Shown here: piece by piece, positions 25,671 to 35,160 of the stretch
How positions within the stretch are numbered: position 1 is the first letter of the stretch
How the letters are laid out: the number at the start of each line of letters is the position of its first letter
Assembly: GCA_938091495.1 (NCBI GenBank)
Contig: CALLJF010000032.1
Location: 1 to 56,470, forward strand
Reading direction: 5' to 3'
Length of the DNA: 56,470 bases
From: an uncultured Nitrososphaerales archaeon
GTDB lineage: Archaea; Thermoproteota; Nitrososphaeria; Nitrososphaerales; JACAEJ01
Position numbers and translations under genes: made by a program
The notes under the pieces: generated by a model
What the model saw: the letters and a program-made list of their open reading frames with translations, nothing else
Told to the model about the DNA's origin: nothing
Databases searched by the model: none

Positions 25671-26630
25671 ATGGAAATAGAAGAGGTTTGTGCTAAACTT
25701 CGTTCTTTGCTCAAAGAAGCAGTTTTAAGAAATATGTCTGAAGGCATACTTTTGTCAGGAGGATTAGACACAAGCATCATTGCATACTTGGCTTCTGCTA
25801 ATAATAGATTGAAAGCTCTTACTGTAGCCTTTGATGCTGCCCCTGCTCCTGATGTAGAGTATGCAAAGCTAATGGCAAAAAGCCTGAACCTCGACCATAT
25901 CATCCATCTATTCAATGAGCATGAACTTCTAAATTCAATTCCTATAGTCATAAATACGTTAAAATCATTCGATCCTATGGAGATCAGAAATAGCGTTTCA
26001 ATATTTATTGCGCTAAGATTGGCAAAAGAAAGGGGGATTAAGTCAGTAATAACTGGCGATGGTAGCGATGAACTTTTCGCTGGTTACAGTTTTCTTTTCG
26101 ACCTTAAGAAGGAGCAGTTGGATTTTGAGCTAAGGAGAATGTGGGAAAGCATGTTCTTTTCATCTATTCCTTTGGGTAAAGCTTTAGGCGTTGATGTGAA
26201 AACCCCTTTTTTGGATTTAGAGTTAAAATCTTATGCCATGAGCCTTGATTCACAATACAAGATAAAGAAAGAGGGGCATCAGACTTGGGGCAAATGGATA
26301 TTGAGAAAAGCCTTCGATGGTCTATTGCCAGAAGTTATTGTTTGGAGAGTAAAAACACCTATAGAGTACGGTTCGGGAACAAATCTCCTCACGAATTTAT
26401 TGGAAAAAAGGATAAATGATTTTAAATTTGATGAGAAGAAAAGAAGATACTTGGAAGAAGATAAAGTAATAATTCGCGATAAAGAGCAACTTTGGTATTA
26501 CGAGATTTATAGAAAAATAATAGGCATACCTCGAAGGGCTAAGCATGGTGGCAAGAATTGCCCTTTTTGCAACTCAGACGTTAATGAAAATGCCAAGTAT
26601 TGTAGGGTCTGTGGGGCTTATCCTATATGA
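25671..26630 (+). CDS. Asparagine-synthase-like PP-loop protein with zinc ribbon, no glutaminase domain
   Basis: A 319-residue protein with the ATP-pyrophosphatase domain of asparagine synthetase B. The PP-loop is LLSGGLDTSIIAYLAS (about residues 27-42) and TGDGSDELFAGYSFLF is the second conserved segment. It lacks the N-terminal Cys-nucleophile glutaminase domain. The C terminus adds a zinc ribbon, NCPFCNSDVNENAKYCRVCGAYP. It follows gatB by 18 bases and is probably in the same transcript. The amino-donor, if any, would be free ammonia or a partner protein. Its substrate could be aspartate or an unrelated carboxylate; I cannot decide. Confidence 0.8.
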   Translation: MEIEEVCAKLRSLLKEAVLRNMSEGILLSGGLDTSIIAYLASANNRLKALTVAFDAAPAPDVEYAKLMAKSLNLDHIIHLFNEHELLNSIPIVINTLKSFDPMEIRNSVSIFIALRLAKERGIKSVITGDGSDELFAGYSFLFDLKKEQLDFELRRMWESMFFSSIPLGKALGVDVKTPFLDLELKSYAMSLDSQYKIKKEGHQTWGKWILRKAFDGLLPEVIVWRVKTPIEYGSGTNLLTNLLEKRINDFKFDEKKRRYLEEDKVIIRDKEQLWYYEIYRKIIGIPRRAKHGGKNCPFCNSDVNENAKYCRVCGAYPI

Positions 26631-26656
26631 TCCCATAACATGTATAGTTTTTATTC

Positions 26657-29245
26657 TTGAGGAAACTTTTGAGAAGTGTGCAAAGATACCGTTGTCCTTC
26701 TTGTGGTAAAAAAGCCGATGTAAAGAGGCTTTTTGATGGTAGATACATGATAAACTGTAAGGATTGTGGAATCTTATACATATCTCAACATGTTTTAGAA
26801 AGTGATGAGGCTTATCTGGAATTTCTTGGGAAGTATGATGAAGGCTTGATAAAACGTAACGCTGACGTAGAGAAGATAATGGAGAAAGAAGATCTCATAA
26901 GATCAAAGGATCAAATAATAAAGATGGTTGAAGATCATGGAATAAAGTATGAAGACTTGCCAAAGGTCATGAAAGATATTTTGAGTTCAAGAGAAGATTA
27001 TGTTGTCTATTACAAGCTCTTTGATGAGAATACTCCAGATATAGGTCATAGCATTTATGAGATAAGTATAGATCCTTCCTTGGCTGAAGTAGTTGAGAAG
27101 AGCGGCATAACTAAACTGTATAAATTTCAAGAAGAGGCTGTAAAGAGAATTTTAAATAGTGAAAATGTGGTAATAGTGGCTCCTACAGGTAGCGGTAAAA
27201 CAGAAGCCTTTGCAATCCCTATAATACAATTGATTGGAAAGAAGATAGAGCACTTTGGCACTCTCAGGGCTGGTGATAGACTCGTCAGAGCTCTTTTCAT
27301 CTACCCAACAAAGGCTTTGGCAAGGGATCAAATTCCAAAACTGTCAAGGCTTGCAAGCTCAGTAGGAGCAAGAATAGAGATATTCGATGGAGACACTCCA
27401 AGTAGTGAGAGACAAAGGATAATCTCTAACCCTCCTGACATCATCATAACAAATTTCGACACTCTTCATTACCATATGATGCATAAAACTAGTTTTTCAA
27501 AACTGCTGCATAATGTAGAGCATATAGTAGTCGATGAAGTTCATGTTTACACAGGAACCTTTGGCGCTAATGTGCATTTCCTAATTAAACGCTTGAAGAG
27601 GATTTGTGGTAATTTTCAAATAGTTGCAGCATCAGCAACGATAAGCAATCCGTTAGAATTCTGTAAATCTCTTTTTGGGATCGATTTCTCTTTGGTCCAA
27701 GAAGAAGAGGGAAAGCGCGGAAGAATGCACTTTGCCATCATCTTCCCAAGCTTAAGAACTCACAGATCATTAATTATAGATGTTTTAAAGAGATTAGCAT
27801 CGCATGATTATAGAACGCTAGTCTTTTCGAATTCACACTTAGGGGCTGAGCTTACAGCCTTTTACGCTAAGAAGAATGGCATAAATATATCTGTTCATAG
27901 AGCAGGGCTTTTGTCAAGTTATAGAAAGAGAATTGAGAAGGAGTTCAAGTTAGGATTATTGAAGGCTATATCTTCAACGCCGACTCTTGAATTGGGCATA
28001 GACATTGGTAGCGTAGATTCTGTTGTGTCAGATCTGGTTACCATAACTAGGATGATCCATAGGATAGGCAGAGCAGGTCGAAGAGGACAAGAAAGCATAG
28101 CGATACTAGCTTTAAGGGATAATGACCCCATAAGTCAGTATTATAAGAACAATCCCAAGGATTATTTCGATGATGTTGACCAAGGTTATGTTGATCCTAG
28201 CAATCCTGTAGTAGCTGAATTGCAGATTTTGGCTTCTTCCATGGATAAACCTATCAGAAAAGGAGAATTTATGAATTTCAAAAATATATTGAGAAAATTA
28301 GAATCTAGAAAAATCCTATTTGAAAAAGAGGATAGGCTCATACCAGATTACTCTACAGCAAGAAGAATTCTTGAGAAATATGATATCAGAGGTTCTGGAG
28401 AAACAGTTACAATAACTTTGAATGGTAAAAAGATAGGGACTAGAGAAATGCCTCAGGCTCTTAAAGAGCTTCACCCAGAGGCTGTATACTTTCTTGCAGG
28501 TTCTCGCTATAAATCTAAAAGCTTTAAATTTGAAAAAGGAATAGGAGAGGCTAAAGTTGAGCGTCTACCAATAAATTACCCATACTATACTAAGCCTTTA
28601 ATGGAAGATCGACCATCGATTCTTAAAATCTTGGACAAAAGGCAAATCATGAACATAGAGGTTGCGTATTGTGAGTTGCTTATAGAAAAGAAGGTTATAG
28701 GATACGTTAATTTTGAGATAGGATCAGAGGGAGTCAAAGGGCAAAAAGTTTTTCTCGGTAAAACTGTTGAATACAAATTTGAAACGAAAGGAATAGTCTT
28801 CAGAGTCCCTATTCCCGATAGGATACTGAGTAAAACACCTGTGGAAAAGATAGATGAAATAGCATGTAGCAGCTACCATGCAGCAGAACACGTAACCATA
28901 GAGGGAACGAATATGATAACAGGGGGAGCAGCCCAAGATATGGGAGGAATTGCTCTGGGATCATCAGGTTTAATCTTCATCTATGATGGTTCTGTTGGAG
29001 GCAATGGTGCAACAAGGCTTCTTTATGATAAAATGGATTTAGCCTTTAAAAGAGCCCTTAAGATACTAAAAGAGTGTCCATGCAAGTCAGAGGATGGTTG
29101 TCCAAGGTGCACATACTCTTACAGATGTGGTAACAACAACGAGTACTTGAACAAGCTTGGCGCAAAAGAAATCTTTGTCAGAATCCTATCTGGCGAGGTT
29201 ACTCAAATAGGGTTACCTATTCCTGGAGAAAGGGCGATTGTCTAG
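26657..29245 (+). CDS. Hrq1/MrfA-like superfamily 2 DNA helicase with DUF1998 domain
   Basis: An 862-residue SF2 helicase. An N-terminal zinc ribbon (YRCPSCGKK...INCKDCG) precedes the motor: Walker A APTGSGKTEAFAIP near residue 175, DEVH box VVDEVHVYTG, SAT motif ASATISNP, and motif VI HRIGRAGRRGQ. The C-terminal region holds a cysteine cluster CPCKSEDGCPRCTYSYRCG typical of the DUF1998 module of Hrq1-type helicases. Those enzymes act in DNA repair, including interstrand crosslinks or mitomycin damage. TTG start 26 bases after the preceding gene. Confidence 0.88.
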   Translation: MRKLLRSVQRYRCPSCGKKADVKRLFDGRYMINCKDCGILYISQHVLESDEAYLEFLGKYDEGLIKRNADVEKIMEKEDLIRSKDQIIKMVEDHGIKYEDLPKVMKDILSSREDYVVYYKLFDENTPDIGHSIYEISIDPSLAEVVEKSGITKLYKFQEEAVKRILNSENVVIVAPTGSGKTEAFAIPIIQLIGKKIEHFGTLRAGDRLVRALFIYPTKALARDQIPKLSRLASSVGARIEIFDGDTPSSERQRIISNPPDIIITNFDTLHYHMMHKTSFSKLLHNVEHIVVDEVHVYTGTFGANVHFLIKRLKRICGNFQIVAASATISNPLEFCKSLFGIDFSLVQEEEGKRGRMHFAIIFPSLRTHRSLIIDVLKRLASHDYRTLVFSNSHLGAELTAFYAKKNGINISVHRAGLLSSYRKRIEKEFKLGLLKAISSTPTLELGIDIGSVDSVVSDLVTITRMIHRIGRAGRRGQESIAILALRDNDPISQYYKNNPKDYFDDVDQGYVDPSNPVVAELQILASSMDKPIRKGEFMNFKNILRKLESRKILFEKEDRLIPDYSTARRILEKYDIRGSGETVTITLNGKKIGTREMPQALKELHPEAVYFLAGSRYKSKSFKFEKGIGEAKVERLPINYPYYTKPLMEDRPSILKILDKRQIMNIEVAYCELLIEKKVIGYVNFEIGSEGVKGQKVFLGKTVEYKFETKGIVFRVPIPDRILSKTPVEKIDEIACSSYHAAEHVTIEGTNMITGGAAQDMGGIALGSSGLIFIYDGSVGGNGATRLLYDKMDLAFKRALKILKECPCKSEDGCPRCTYSYRCGNNNEYLNKLGAKEIFVRILSGEVTQIGLPIPGERAIV

Positions 29246-29255
29246 CTTGTCCCAA

Positions 29256-29894
29256 TTATGAAAACGTGGCTCCAGTTACTGCTTGAAAGATGAATAGGAT
29301 GCCGAATACGATGAATATTATGGAGGCACCTATCTTTATGTACTGAATTGGTATGATTTTAGTTAAGTTAGAGCCCAAGGCAACAGCTACTCCCATCAAT
29401 ATAGAATAGGCAAGAACTACTCCAAGAAAGATAAGAGTTGGAGAGCCATACTTTGCTGCAAGAGCTATGATGGATAATTGAGTTTTATCACCTAACTCCA
29501 TTAAAGTGATAAGAGAGAAGGGAGCAACGAAACTAAGCCTTTGATTCTTGATATCAACCTTATCTTTATCCCTAGAGCGTAAAGTCAAAATTCCGAATAT
29601 TATGAAGACTATGCCTGATCCAAGGCTTAACCATGAGATTGGGATGAAGGCAGCAATGGCTATACCAGCCAGTATGCTTATACCATCCATTAGGCATACC
29701 GCAAGAAGAGCGCTTAGGAATACATACACAGGTTTATACCTTGTTGATAGAGTAATGGCAGCAAGTTGGGTCTTATCCCCAAACTCAGCAAGGGCTATTA
29801 TGCTGAACGACGATATTAATGGCGCTAAATCCACGCGTGAAGATGGAGTCAAACTCTGTATATTAATTTGTCTGAGAGTGATTCTGGTAACCAA
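29256..29894 (-). CDS. TMEM165/GDT1-family cation transporter
   Basis: A six-helix membrane protein with the duplicated family motif: LAEFGDKTQLAAITLSTRY in the first half and LMELGDKTQLSIIALAAKYG in the second, the E-x-G-D-K-[TS] signatures that bind Mn or Ca. Members export manganese or exchange calcium and protons. The two halves are internal repeats. The ORF starts at TTG 29894, but a TATA-like TTAATATACAG about 30 bases before GTG 29834 suggests that the real, shorter start is VDLAPLISSFSIIALAEFGDK. Convergent with the helicase gene. Confidence 0.9.
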   Translation of the reverse strand: MVTRITLRQINIQSLTPSSRVDLAPLISSFSIIALAEFGDKTQLAAITLSTRYKPVYVFLSALLAVCLMDGISILAGIAIAAFIPISWLSLGSGIVFIIFGILTLRSRDKDKVDIKNQRLSFVAPFSLITLMELGDKTQLSIIALAAKYGSPTLIFLGVVLAYSILMGVAVALGSNLTKIIPIQYIKIGASIIFIVFGILFIFQAVTGATFS

Positions 29895-29971
29895 GCACTA
29901 CGATAAATTAAAGTATAAATCATTGTTTTGATTGAGCGTATTGTCAACTCATCGTCAGGAAATGATGACTA

Positions 29972-30745
29972 TTGTCCAAAGAAATGGGTCTTCTTGAGCA
30001 TATAGATGAGCTTAGAGCAAGGCTGGTAAGGATTCTCATATCAGTCGCAGCTATTACTCTTTTCACCTTTATCTTTGGGATAGAAGAGTTCAACTTTAGC
30101 AATTTCAAGATTTACCTCCCTTTTCCGAACATCTACAATAATATTTCTGCCCAATTCATTACTAAGGTACAACACGATCTGCTCCCCAGTTACGTGAGAC
30201 TTATAGTAACATCTCCAAGTCAAGCTATATTCGCTCAATTTAGCACTTCTTTGTTCCTTGGTGTTATCTTGAGTATGCCTATCATAGTTCATCAAATAGG
30301 AAAGTTTGTGAGCCCCGCTTTATATCCAAAAGAAAAAAGAATGATTTTAAGGATAATAGTCCCTGCCACAATACTTTTCTCTCTCGGATGTATATTCTCT
30401 TACGTCTTAGTAACGCCGTTTACCCTTGACTTTTTGTACAAGTATGGTATAGCCTTAGGCGCACAGACTTTTGTAACTTTAGACGAATTTATCTCCTTCG
30501 TGTTATTATTTACCCTTGCCTTTGGTCTTTCCTTCCAATTGCCTATAATAATGGTTATTCTAACATCTTTGGAAGTAGTAGATGCACAATTCTGGAGAAA
30601 GAATTTCTCATACGCCATAGTAGCCATGGTCATCTTTGGAGCCGTTATTACCCCAGATACGAGTGGCATAACCATGTGGTTCGTGGCATTACCGATGATG
30701 TTTTTATATGTTATTGGTTATCTATTTGCACGTCGAAAAAGTTAA
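29972..30745 (+). CDS. tatC: Twin-arginine translocase subunit TatC
   Basis: The signal-peptide receptor of the Tat pathway, which exports folded proteins across the membrane. GLLEHIDELRARLVRILISVAAITLF is the cytoplasmic N terminus with the ELRxR motif followed by the first helix; FVSPALYPKEKRM is the conserved first-loop segment. About six hydrophobic helices are visible in 257 residues. TTG start, 27 bases before tatA. Together they make a minimal two-component Tat system. Confidence 0.93.
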   Translation: MSKEMGLLEHIDELRARLVRILISVAAITLFTFIFGIEEFNFSNFKIYLPFPNIYNNISAQFITKVQHDLLPSYVRLIVTSPSQAIFAQFSTSLFLGVILSMPIIVHQIGKFVSPALYPKEKRMILRIIVPATILFSLGCIFSYVLVTPFTLDFLYKYGIALGAQTFVTLDEFISFVLLFTLAFGLSFQLPIIMVILTSLEVVDAQFWRKNFSYAIVAMVIFGAVITPDTSGITMWFVALPMMFLYVIGYLFARRKS

Positions 30746-30772
30746 AATAAAACCTCAACAAAACTTAAATTC

Positions 30773-31114
30773 ATGCTGTTCAGTGGTCAGGTTCTTCAGA
30801 TAGTTGGAGGAATGGAGTGGATCTGGATAATACTTTTTGTGGTCGTTCTTCTGTTCGGAGCTAAGAAGATACCTGAGATAGCCAAGGCTTTAGGAAGAGC
30901 CAAAGGAGAGTTTGAAAAGGGAAAGCAGGAAATAGAGAGGGAGATAAGAGAGGCAGAGAGGGAGATCAAAGAGACTACGCAGCCTGTAAGCAAAAAAGAA
31001 GAAACTGAGAGAGAAAAGCTCATCAAAGCAGCCAGTGCATTAGGAATAAGCACTTATGGAAAGACAGATGAACAATTGCGCGAAGAAATTCAGGCAGTTT
31101 TATCAAAGAAATAG
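30773..31114 (+). CDS. tatA: Twin-arginine translocase subunit TatA
   Basis: The pore-forming subunit of the Tat system. One N-terminal membrane helix, WIWIILFVVVLLFG, is followed by the FGxKKxPE hinge (FGAKKIPEIAKAL) and an amphipathic helix with a long charged tail (KGEFEKGKQEIEREIREAEREIKE). 113 residues. A TATA-like TTAAAATAAAAC about 26 bases before ATG 30773 suggests it can be transcribed separately from tatC, although ATG 30812 is an alternative start. Confidence 0.9.
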   Translation: MLFSGQVLQIVGGMEWIWIILFVVVLLFGAKKIPEIAKALGRAKGEFEKGKQEIEREIREAEREIKETTQPVSKKEETEREKLIKAASALGISTYGKTDEQLREEIQAVLSKK

Positions 31115-31145
31115 ATAATTAGAGCTAAATCTTTAGTGTTCAGAC

Positions 31146-31155
31146 AGTATAAATA
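31146..31155 (+). promoter_or_regulatory. TATA element before the prenyltransferase gene
   Basis: AGTATAAATA lies about 28 bases before ATG 31178 and inside the longer GTG-started ORF, which argues for the ATG as a leaderless start. Confidence 0.5.
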
Positions 31156-31177
31156 CCTATTAAATAGTCTAGATAAT

Positions 31178-32056
31178 ATGGCTAGAATCATGCCAGTGAT
31201 CAACACCATTAAAAACTACTTTGAGCTTACAAAGCCCAGGATTGTTCTTCTACTCGCCTTTACAGCCTTTGGGGCTATGATTGTAGCTGGAGGTAAAAAC
31301 GTTCCAATAAATGTTATTCTCCTCGGAGTGTTCGCTGTAGCTTTAGGTTCATCGGGAGCAAACGTTCTCACTTGTTACATAGACAGGGATATAGATGCAA
31401 TAATGATCAGAACAAGGCTAAGACCTTTGCCTTCAGGAAGAATAAATGCAAAAAAGGCTCTTTACTATGGTCTAATTTTGGTGGCTCTATCTTTAATCCT
31501 TGCCTTTGCCATAAACCCCCTCAGCTCCTTTCTTATGTTATTAGGGATATTGATTAATGTCGTAATCTACAGCAAGATACTGAAAAGAAGGAACCCTATT
31601 AACATAATAGTAGGCGGTCTATCAGGAGGCTTGCCAGTCCTTATAGGCTATGCAGCAGTAAGAGGAACAGTATTAGAAGTATTGCCATTTTTAATGGCAG
31701 GATTGGTTGTTCTTTGGATACCTACTCACATATGGAGCTTGGCTCTAAAGTATAGAGATGATTATGCCAAAGCGAAAGTACCTATGCTTCCAGTAGTAGT
31801 TGAGAAAGGCGTTGCCATAAGGTGCATAGCAAGTACAACTATCATCCTTGTCATCTTCACTCTTGTTCTTTACTTTTTAGGCTTTTTCAAGTTAATCTAT
31901 CTAGCAACGGCAGGAGCTCTAAGTTTTGCTATGCTCTTGCTGAACATAAGACTATTCTTTGAACCTACAGATAGGAATGCATGGATTGTCTTCAAGTTCT
32001 CGAGTCCTTATCTAGCCTTGATCTTCATAGCCATGATGATAGATAGATTGGTTTAA
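31178..32056 (+). CDS. ctaB: Protoheme IX farnesyltransferase (heme O synthase), UbiA family
   Basis: A polytopic UbiA-superfamily prenyltransferase. LTKPRIVLLLAFTAFGAMIVAGG and the first aspartate motif TCYIDRDIDAIMIRTRLRPLPSGRI match heme O synthase closely; the RT-RPLPSG segment is specific to that family rather than to menaquinone or archaeol enzymes. LWIPTHIWSLALKYRDDYAKAKVPMLP is the second conserved region. About nine helices. The ORF extends to GTG 31136, but the TATA box inside it supports ATG 31178. Heme O implies heme-copper oxidase use, which is unusual beside C1-carrier genes. Confidence 0.85.
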   Translation: MARIMPVINTIKNYFELTKPRIVLLLAFTAFGAMIVAGGKNVPINVILLGVFAVALGSSGANVLTCYIDRDIDAIMIRTRLRPLPSGRINAKKALYYGLILVALSLILAFAINPLSSFLMLLGILINVVIYSKILKRRNPINIIVGGLSGGLPVLIGYAAVRGTVLEVLPFLMAGLVVLWIPTHIWSLALKYRDDYAKAKVPMLPVVVEKGVAIRCIASTTIILVIFTLVLYFLGFFKLIYLATAGALSFAMLLLNIRLFFEPTDRNAWIVFKFSSPYLALIFIAMMIDRLV

Positions 32057-33135
32057 CTGTAATTTGCTTCCTTGAATATGTATTTGTCAGAATAGTTGAG
32101 CCTTGACTTTAATCTATCCTTCATTTTTTCTATGCTTGCAGTTGGCGAAGGATCAAAGCCTCTTAGTACAGCCATGTAAAGAGATGAAAAGTCTAAGATA
32201 TAGAGCAAGGATACAATCTTACTTAAACGATCTTCGCCCTGTGAATATATCTCCAATACATCAAAGCCAGCATCCTTTATTAGCTCTCTAAGTATTTCAA
32301 ACCTCACTTTTACTTCAGGAGGCTCTCCTTTATATCTTAAGAATAGAGGCTTCAAAGCCTTATCCTTGGCTCCTTCCCATGCAACTATTTCGTTATGGCA
32401 TAACTCAGGCAAAACATCCACGATGGCATGCATCTTTGCATTTTCATTTAAAACATTCTTGAATCGAATGACAACGGCTCTATTCAGATTCGATCCATAA
32501 ATTACTGGCAAGAAATCGTAAAGCCAAAGGGCTATCTTCTTAGATAGATTCTCCTCCATCGATGCTCCAACCGATATACGCTTCGAAACACTCTCTACTA
32601 CCTTAATTGAGTTGGAAATCTGGTCTTCTAAGCCTTTGATAAAACCACAGGATGTCAAGATCTTTGATGATGCATAAAATATGTAAGGAAAAGAGGCACG
32701 AGATAGCAGTGTAAAGGCTACCTTATTATGAGGAATATTGTTTTTCAAGCTCATCTTTTCAAGTAATCCTCCTGAAGAGATGGTAGCAACTTTGCATCCA
32801 GTCTTTAGGGATTCATGAACTATGCTCAAAGTCTCTTCCGTGTTGCCAGAGCAGCTTACAGCAAGGACAAGAGTATCCTTTCCAGCAAACTTCGGAAGAT
32901 GGTAGTCTTTGACAACGTAGAAGGGAATATTTATGCTATTTTTTAGCCAGTCTTGAAGAATGTCTCCAGGAGTGGCAGAACCGCCCATGCCAGCATATAC
33001 TATCTTTTCAACATCAGAAGCATCTGGAGCATTAACTTCAATCTCATACGCTTTTTTACAATGCTTAGGCCAGTCCTCATAAACCTTGTAAAGCCCTGAT
33101 TTATCTGTCTTTTTTACTTCTGTTGGCGATAGCAT
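32053..33135 (-). CDS. Bifunctional phosphoglucose/phosphomannose isomerase
   Basis: An SIS-domain isomerase interconverting glucose 6-phosphate or mannose 6-phosphate with fructose 6-phosphate. The first SIS domain has VYAGMGGSATPGDILQDWL and LVLAVSCSGNTEETLSIVHES, with the S-GNTEE phosphosugar-binding loop. The C-terminal half contains CHNEIVAWEG, the family's H-N-E catalytic segment. Archaeal PGI/PMI length at 360 residues. It overlaps the end of ctaB by four bases. It begins a minus-strand group with phosphoesterase and GlmU-like genes. Confidence 0.9.
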   Translation of the reverse strand: MLSPTEVKKTDKSGLYKVYEDWPKHCKKAYEIEVNAPDASDVEKIVYAGMGGSATPGDILQDWLKNSINIPFYVVKDYHLPKFAGKDTLVLAVSCSGNTEETLSIVHESLKTGCKVATISSGGLLEKMSLKNNIPHNKVAFTLLSRASFPYIFYASSKILTSCGFIKGLEDQISNSIKVVESVSKRISVGASMEENLSKKIALWLYDFLPVIYGSNLNRAVVIRFKNVLNENAKMHAIVDVLPELCHNEIVAWEGAKDKALKPLFLRYKGEPPEVKVRFEILRELIKDAGFDVLEIYSQGEDRLSKIVSLLYILDFSSLYMAVLRGFDPSPTASIEKMKDRLKSRLNYSDKYIFKEANYS

Positions 33136-33206
33136 TTATAGATAAGAGCTTAAAGAGGATAATAAACAAAACGGTCAGAGAATTTAGAATTAATAGCATC
33201 AACATA

Positions 33207-33839
33207 TCATACTTGTAGTAAATCAGCCCTTGGTTTTCCATTCATAGAGATAATAGCATAGAAACCGTTCATGGCTGGTCCTGGATTTACTATCAAAGTA
33301 TCTCCTAAGACGTCAATGCCTCTTGCTTCATGAACATGCCCGCTTATTACAACTTTGAGCTTTACCTTCTCTATAAAACTTCTGACAGGCTTTGAGCCTA
33401 TGTGATTTCCTCTATATGTCCTATCACACTTTGTACCATAAGGTGAAGCATGGGAGATAAGAACGTCAACCCGATTAGGAAACCTAGATAGCAATTCAAC
33501 AACCTGATCATCTCTAAGCTCAAAGGGAGTGTTAAAAGGTGTCGGATTTGAGCCACCTATACCACAAAATATCAAGCCGTTGAAAGTCGTTGATTCACCA
33601 TGAAGGTTCAATATTTTAGGAAAAGTCGATTCATGGTATGGGTCATGATTTCCTGGGACAAAAAGAGTTGTGATATTGCTATCAGACAGGGTTTTGTAGA
33701 AATTTATGAAAAATACCTCATCCCCCCAGTCAGTAACGTCTCCAGCAATCACTAAAAGGTCAAGATTCTTGGCTAACTCTGTAAGCCATTTTAATACTTG
33801 AGTTTTTCCATGAACATCCGTTATCGCCAATAACTTCAT
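33207..33839 (-). CDS. Calcineurin-like metallophosphoesterase
   Basis: A 210-residue phosphoesterase with all five metal-binding motifs: DVHG at residue 8, GDVTDWGD near 36, VPGNHDPYH near 61, ISHASPYG near 128 and GHVHEARG near 167. The family cleaves phosphomono- or diesters with two metal ions; the substrate is unknown. It lies ten bases after the GlmU-like gene and precedes the PGI/PMI gene on the same strand, which suggests a shared transcript but not a specific role. Confidence 0.9.
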   Translation of the reverse strand: MKLLAITDVHGKTQVLKWLTELAKNLDLLVIAGDVTDWGDEVFFINFYKTLSDSNITTLFVPGNHDPYHESTFPKILNLHGESTTFNGLIFCGIGGSNPTPFNTPFELRDDQVVELLSRFPNRVDVLISHASPYGTKCDRTYRGNHIGSKPVRSFIEKVKLKVVISGHVHEARGIDVLGDTLIVNPGPAMNGFYAIISMNGKPRADLLQV

Positions 33840-33849
33840 TTTGATTACC

Positions 33850-35133
33850 TCACAAGAATGAGAACTCTCCTTTTACGACTCCTGCTTTGTACCTTTCCTC
33901 CTGGCTTATTGTGAATACTTTCCTAAGTAGATCGACATCCTCTTTTGTCTGTTCTATTCCCCTTCTCTCCATAATTCTTTTCTGACTCTCTATAGCAGAA
34001 TCAAGATTAACTTCAAACGATCTATGGCCCAAACTCTTTGCGTATATTGTGAAGCTTGGAACATCTTCAGTAACATAACCATGAATTTGGGAAGCTACTC
34101 CTATCTTCTTCCCAGTGTATATGAAAGTCCCAATGGAAGTCTTGACGTTATCGGCAATAAAGCTACCGACTTTGATTTTTCCTGAATCTACCCTCTCTCC
34201 TCTTATCATCATCTTGACATTGCCATAGGTATTCTTAAGATCAGAATTAGTCGTCAAAGCACCGATGTTCACCCATTCTCCAACGTAAGAATGACCTATA
34301 AATCCTTCATGAGCCTTGTTAGAGTAACTAGCAAATATGCTCCTATCGACTTGTCCACCAATCTTTACAAAATCCCCTACAGTGCTTTCTTCAACTATAG
34401 CAGATAATATGGTTGAATTTTTGCCTATATGGGCAGGTCCTTTTATCCTTGAGAAGGGTAGGATTTTAGTCTTTGAGCCTATGTGAATAGGTCCATCTCT
34501 TGTATCAAAGAACACTGGTCCATCTACTTCAACCCCCTCTTCCATGATTAATCTTGAATTGGAGCCTGAAACAATGCTGTTCTTTCCTATATCTGAAACT
34601 CCTTTAAAGTTCAAGGTTTGCCTTATGATTGCTTCAGGGTTTAATTCTATCAAATGCCAAGGATACCTTATCAAAGAAGAATCATCTAATTTGAATTCAT
34701 CGGCATATCCTTTGAACTTATTGGAAAAGGTCTTTGCCATGGAACTAGGAGGTACTAAAACTTCTTTTGCCAATTTAGAACCAACTTTTGCTATGGCTAA
34801 ATTGTTATTAGAGAAGGCAACAAAATGGCTATCCTTCATCAATAACTTTTTCAATCCCTGGGCATCTAGCCTCAAAAGAGAATTTATGAAGACTACATCT
34901 CCTTCTACTTTTTCAGGATTTACATCAGCATTGGGATGCCTTCTCGAAGTAATAGGTGATAAATACTCTGATACCAATAGAGAGTAATGCTCAGGCTTTA
35001 TCTCATCTAAGATAGCATCTAATAGCGTTTTTGTGCCTAGCATCAAATCAAAGGCGGGTCTGGTAAGAGTCAGTGGATAAAAGTTTAAAGTTAGATCGTC
35101 CTCAAAGATCAATAGATGCAATTTAATCATCAT
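33850..35133 (-). CDS. GlmU-like sugar-phosphate nucleotidyltransferase/acyltransferase
   Basis: A 427-residue two-domain protein. The N-terminal half carries LIFEDDLTLNFYPLTLTRPAFDLMLGTKTLLD, the nucleotidyl-transfer domain of an alternative GlmU-like group. The C-terminal half is a left-handed beta helix with hexapeptide repeats (GSKTKILPFSRIKGPAHIGKNSTILSAIVE...). Such proteins probably make an activated N-acetylated amino sugar. With PGI/PMI nearby it may feed UDP-GlcNAc-type precursor for glycans or lipids, an inference from context. Confidence 0.8.
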   Translation of the reverse strand: MMIKLHLLIFEDDLTLNFYPLTLTRPAFDLMLGTKTLLDAILDEIKPEHYSLLVSEYLSPITSRRHPNADVNPEKVEGDVVFINSLLRLDAQGLKKLLMKDSHFVAFSNNNLAIAKVGSKLAKEVLVPPSSMAKTFSNKFKGYADEFKLDDSSLIRYPWHLIELNPEAIIRQTLNFKGVSDIGKNSIVSGSNSRLIMEEGVEVDGPVFFDTRDGPIHIGSKTKILPFSRIKGPAHIGKNSTILSAIVEESTVGDFVKIGGQVDRSIFASYSNKAHEGFIGHSYVGEWVNIGALTTNSDLKNTYGNVKMMIRGERVDSGKIKVGSFIADNVKTSIGTFIYTGKKIGVASQIHGYVTEDVPSFTIYAKSLGHRSFEVNLDSAIESQKRIMERRGIEQTKEDVDLLRKVFTISQEERYKAGVVKGEFSFL

Positions 35134-35160
35134 CCAAGATAATAAAGCGACTATAAAATC

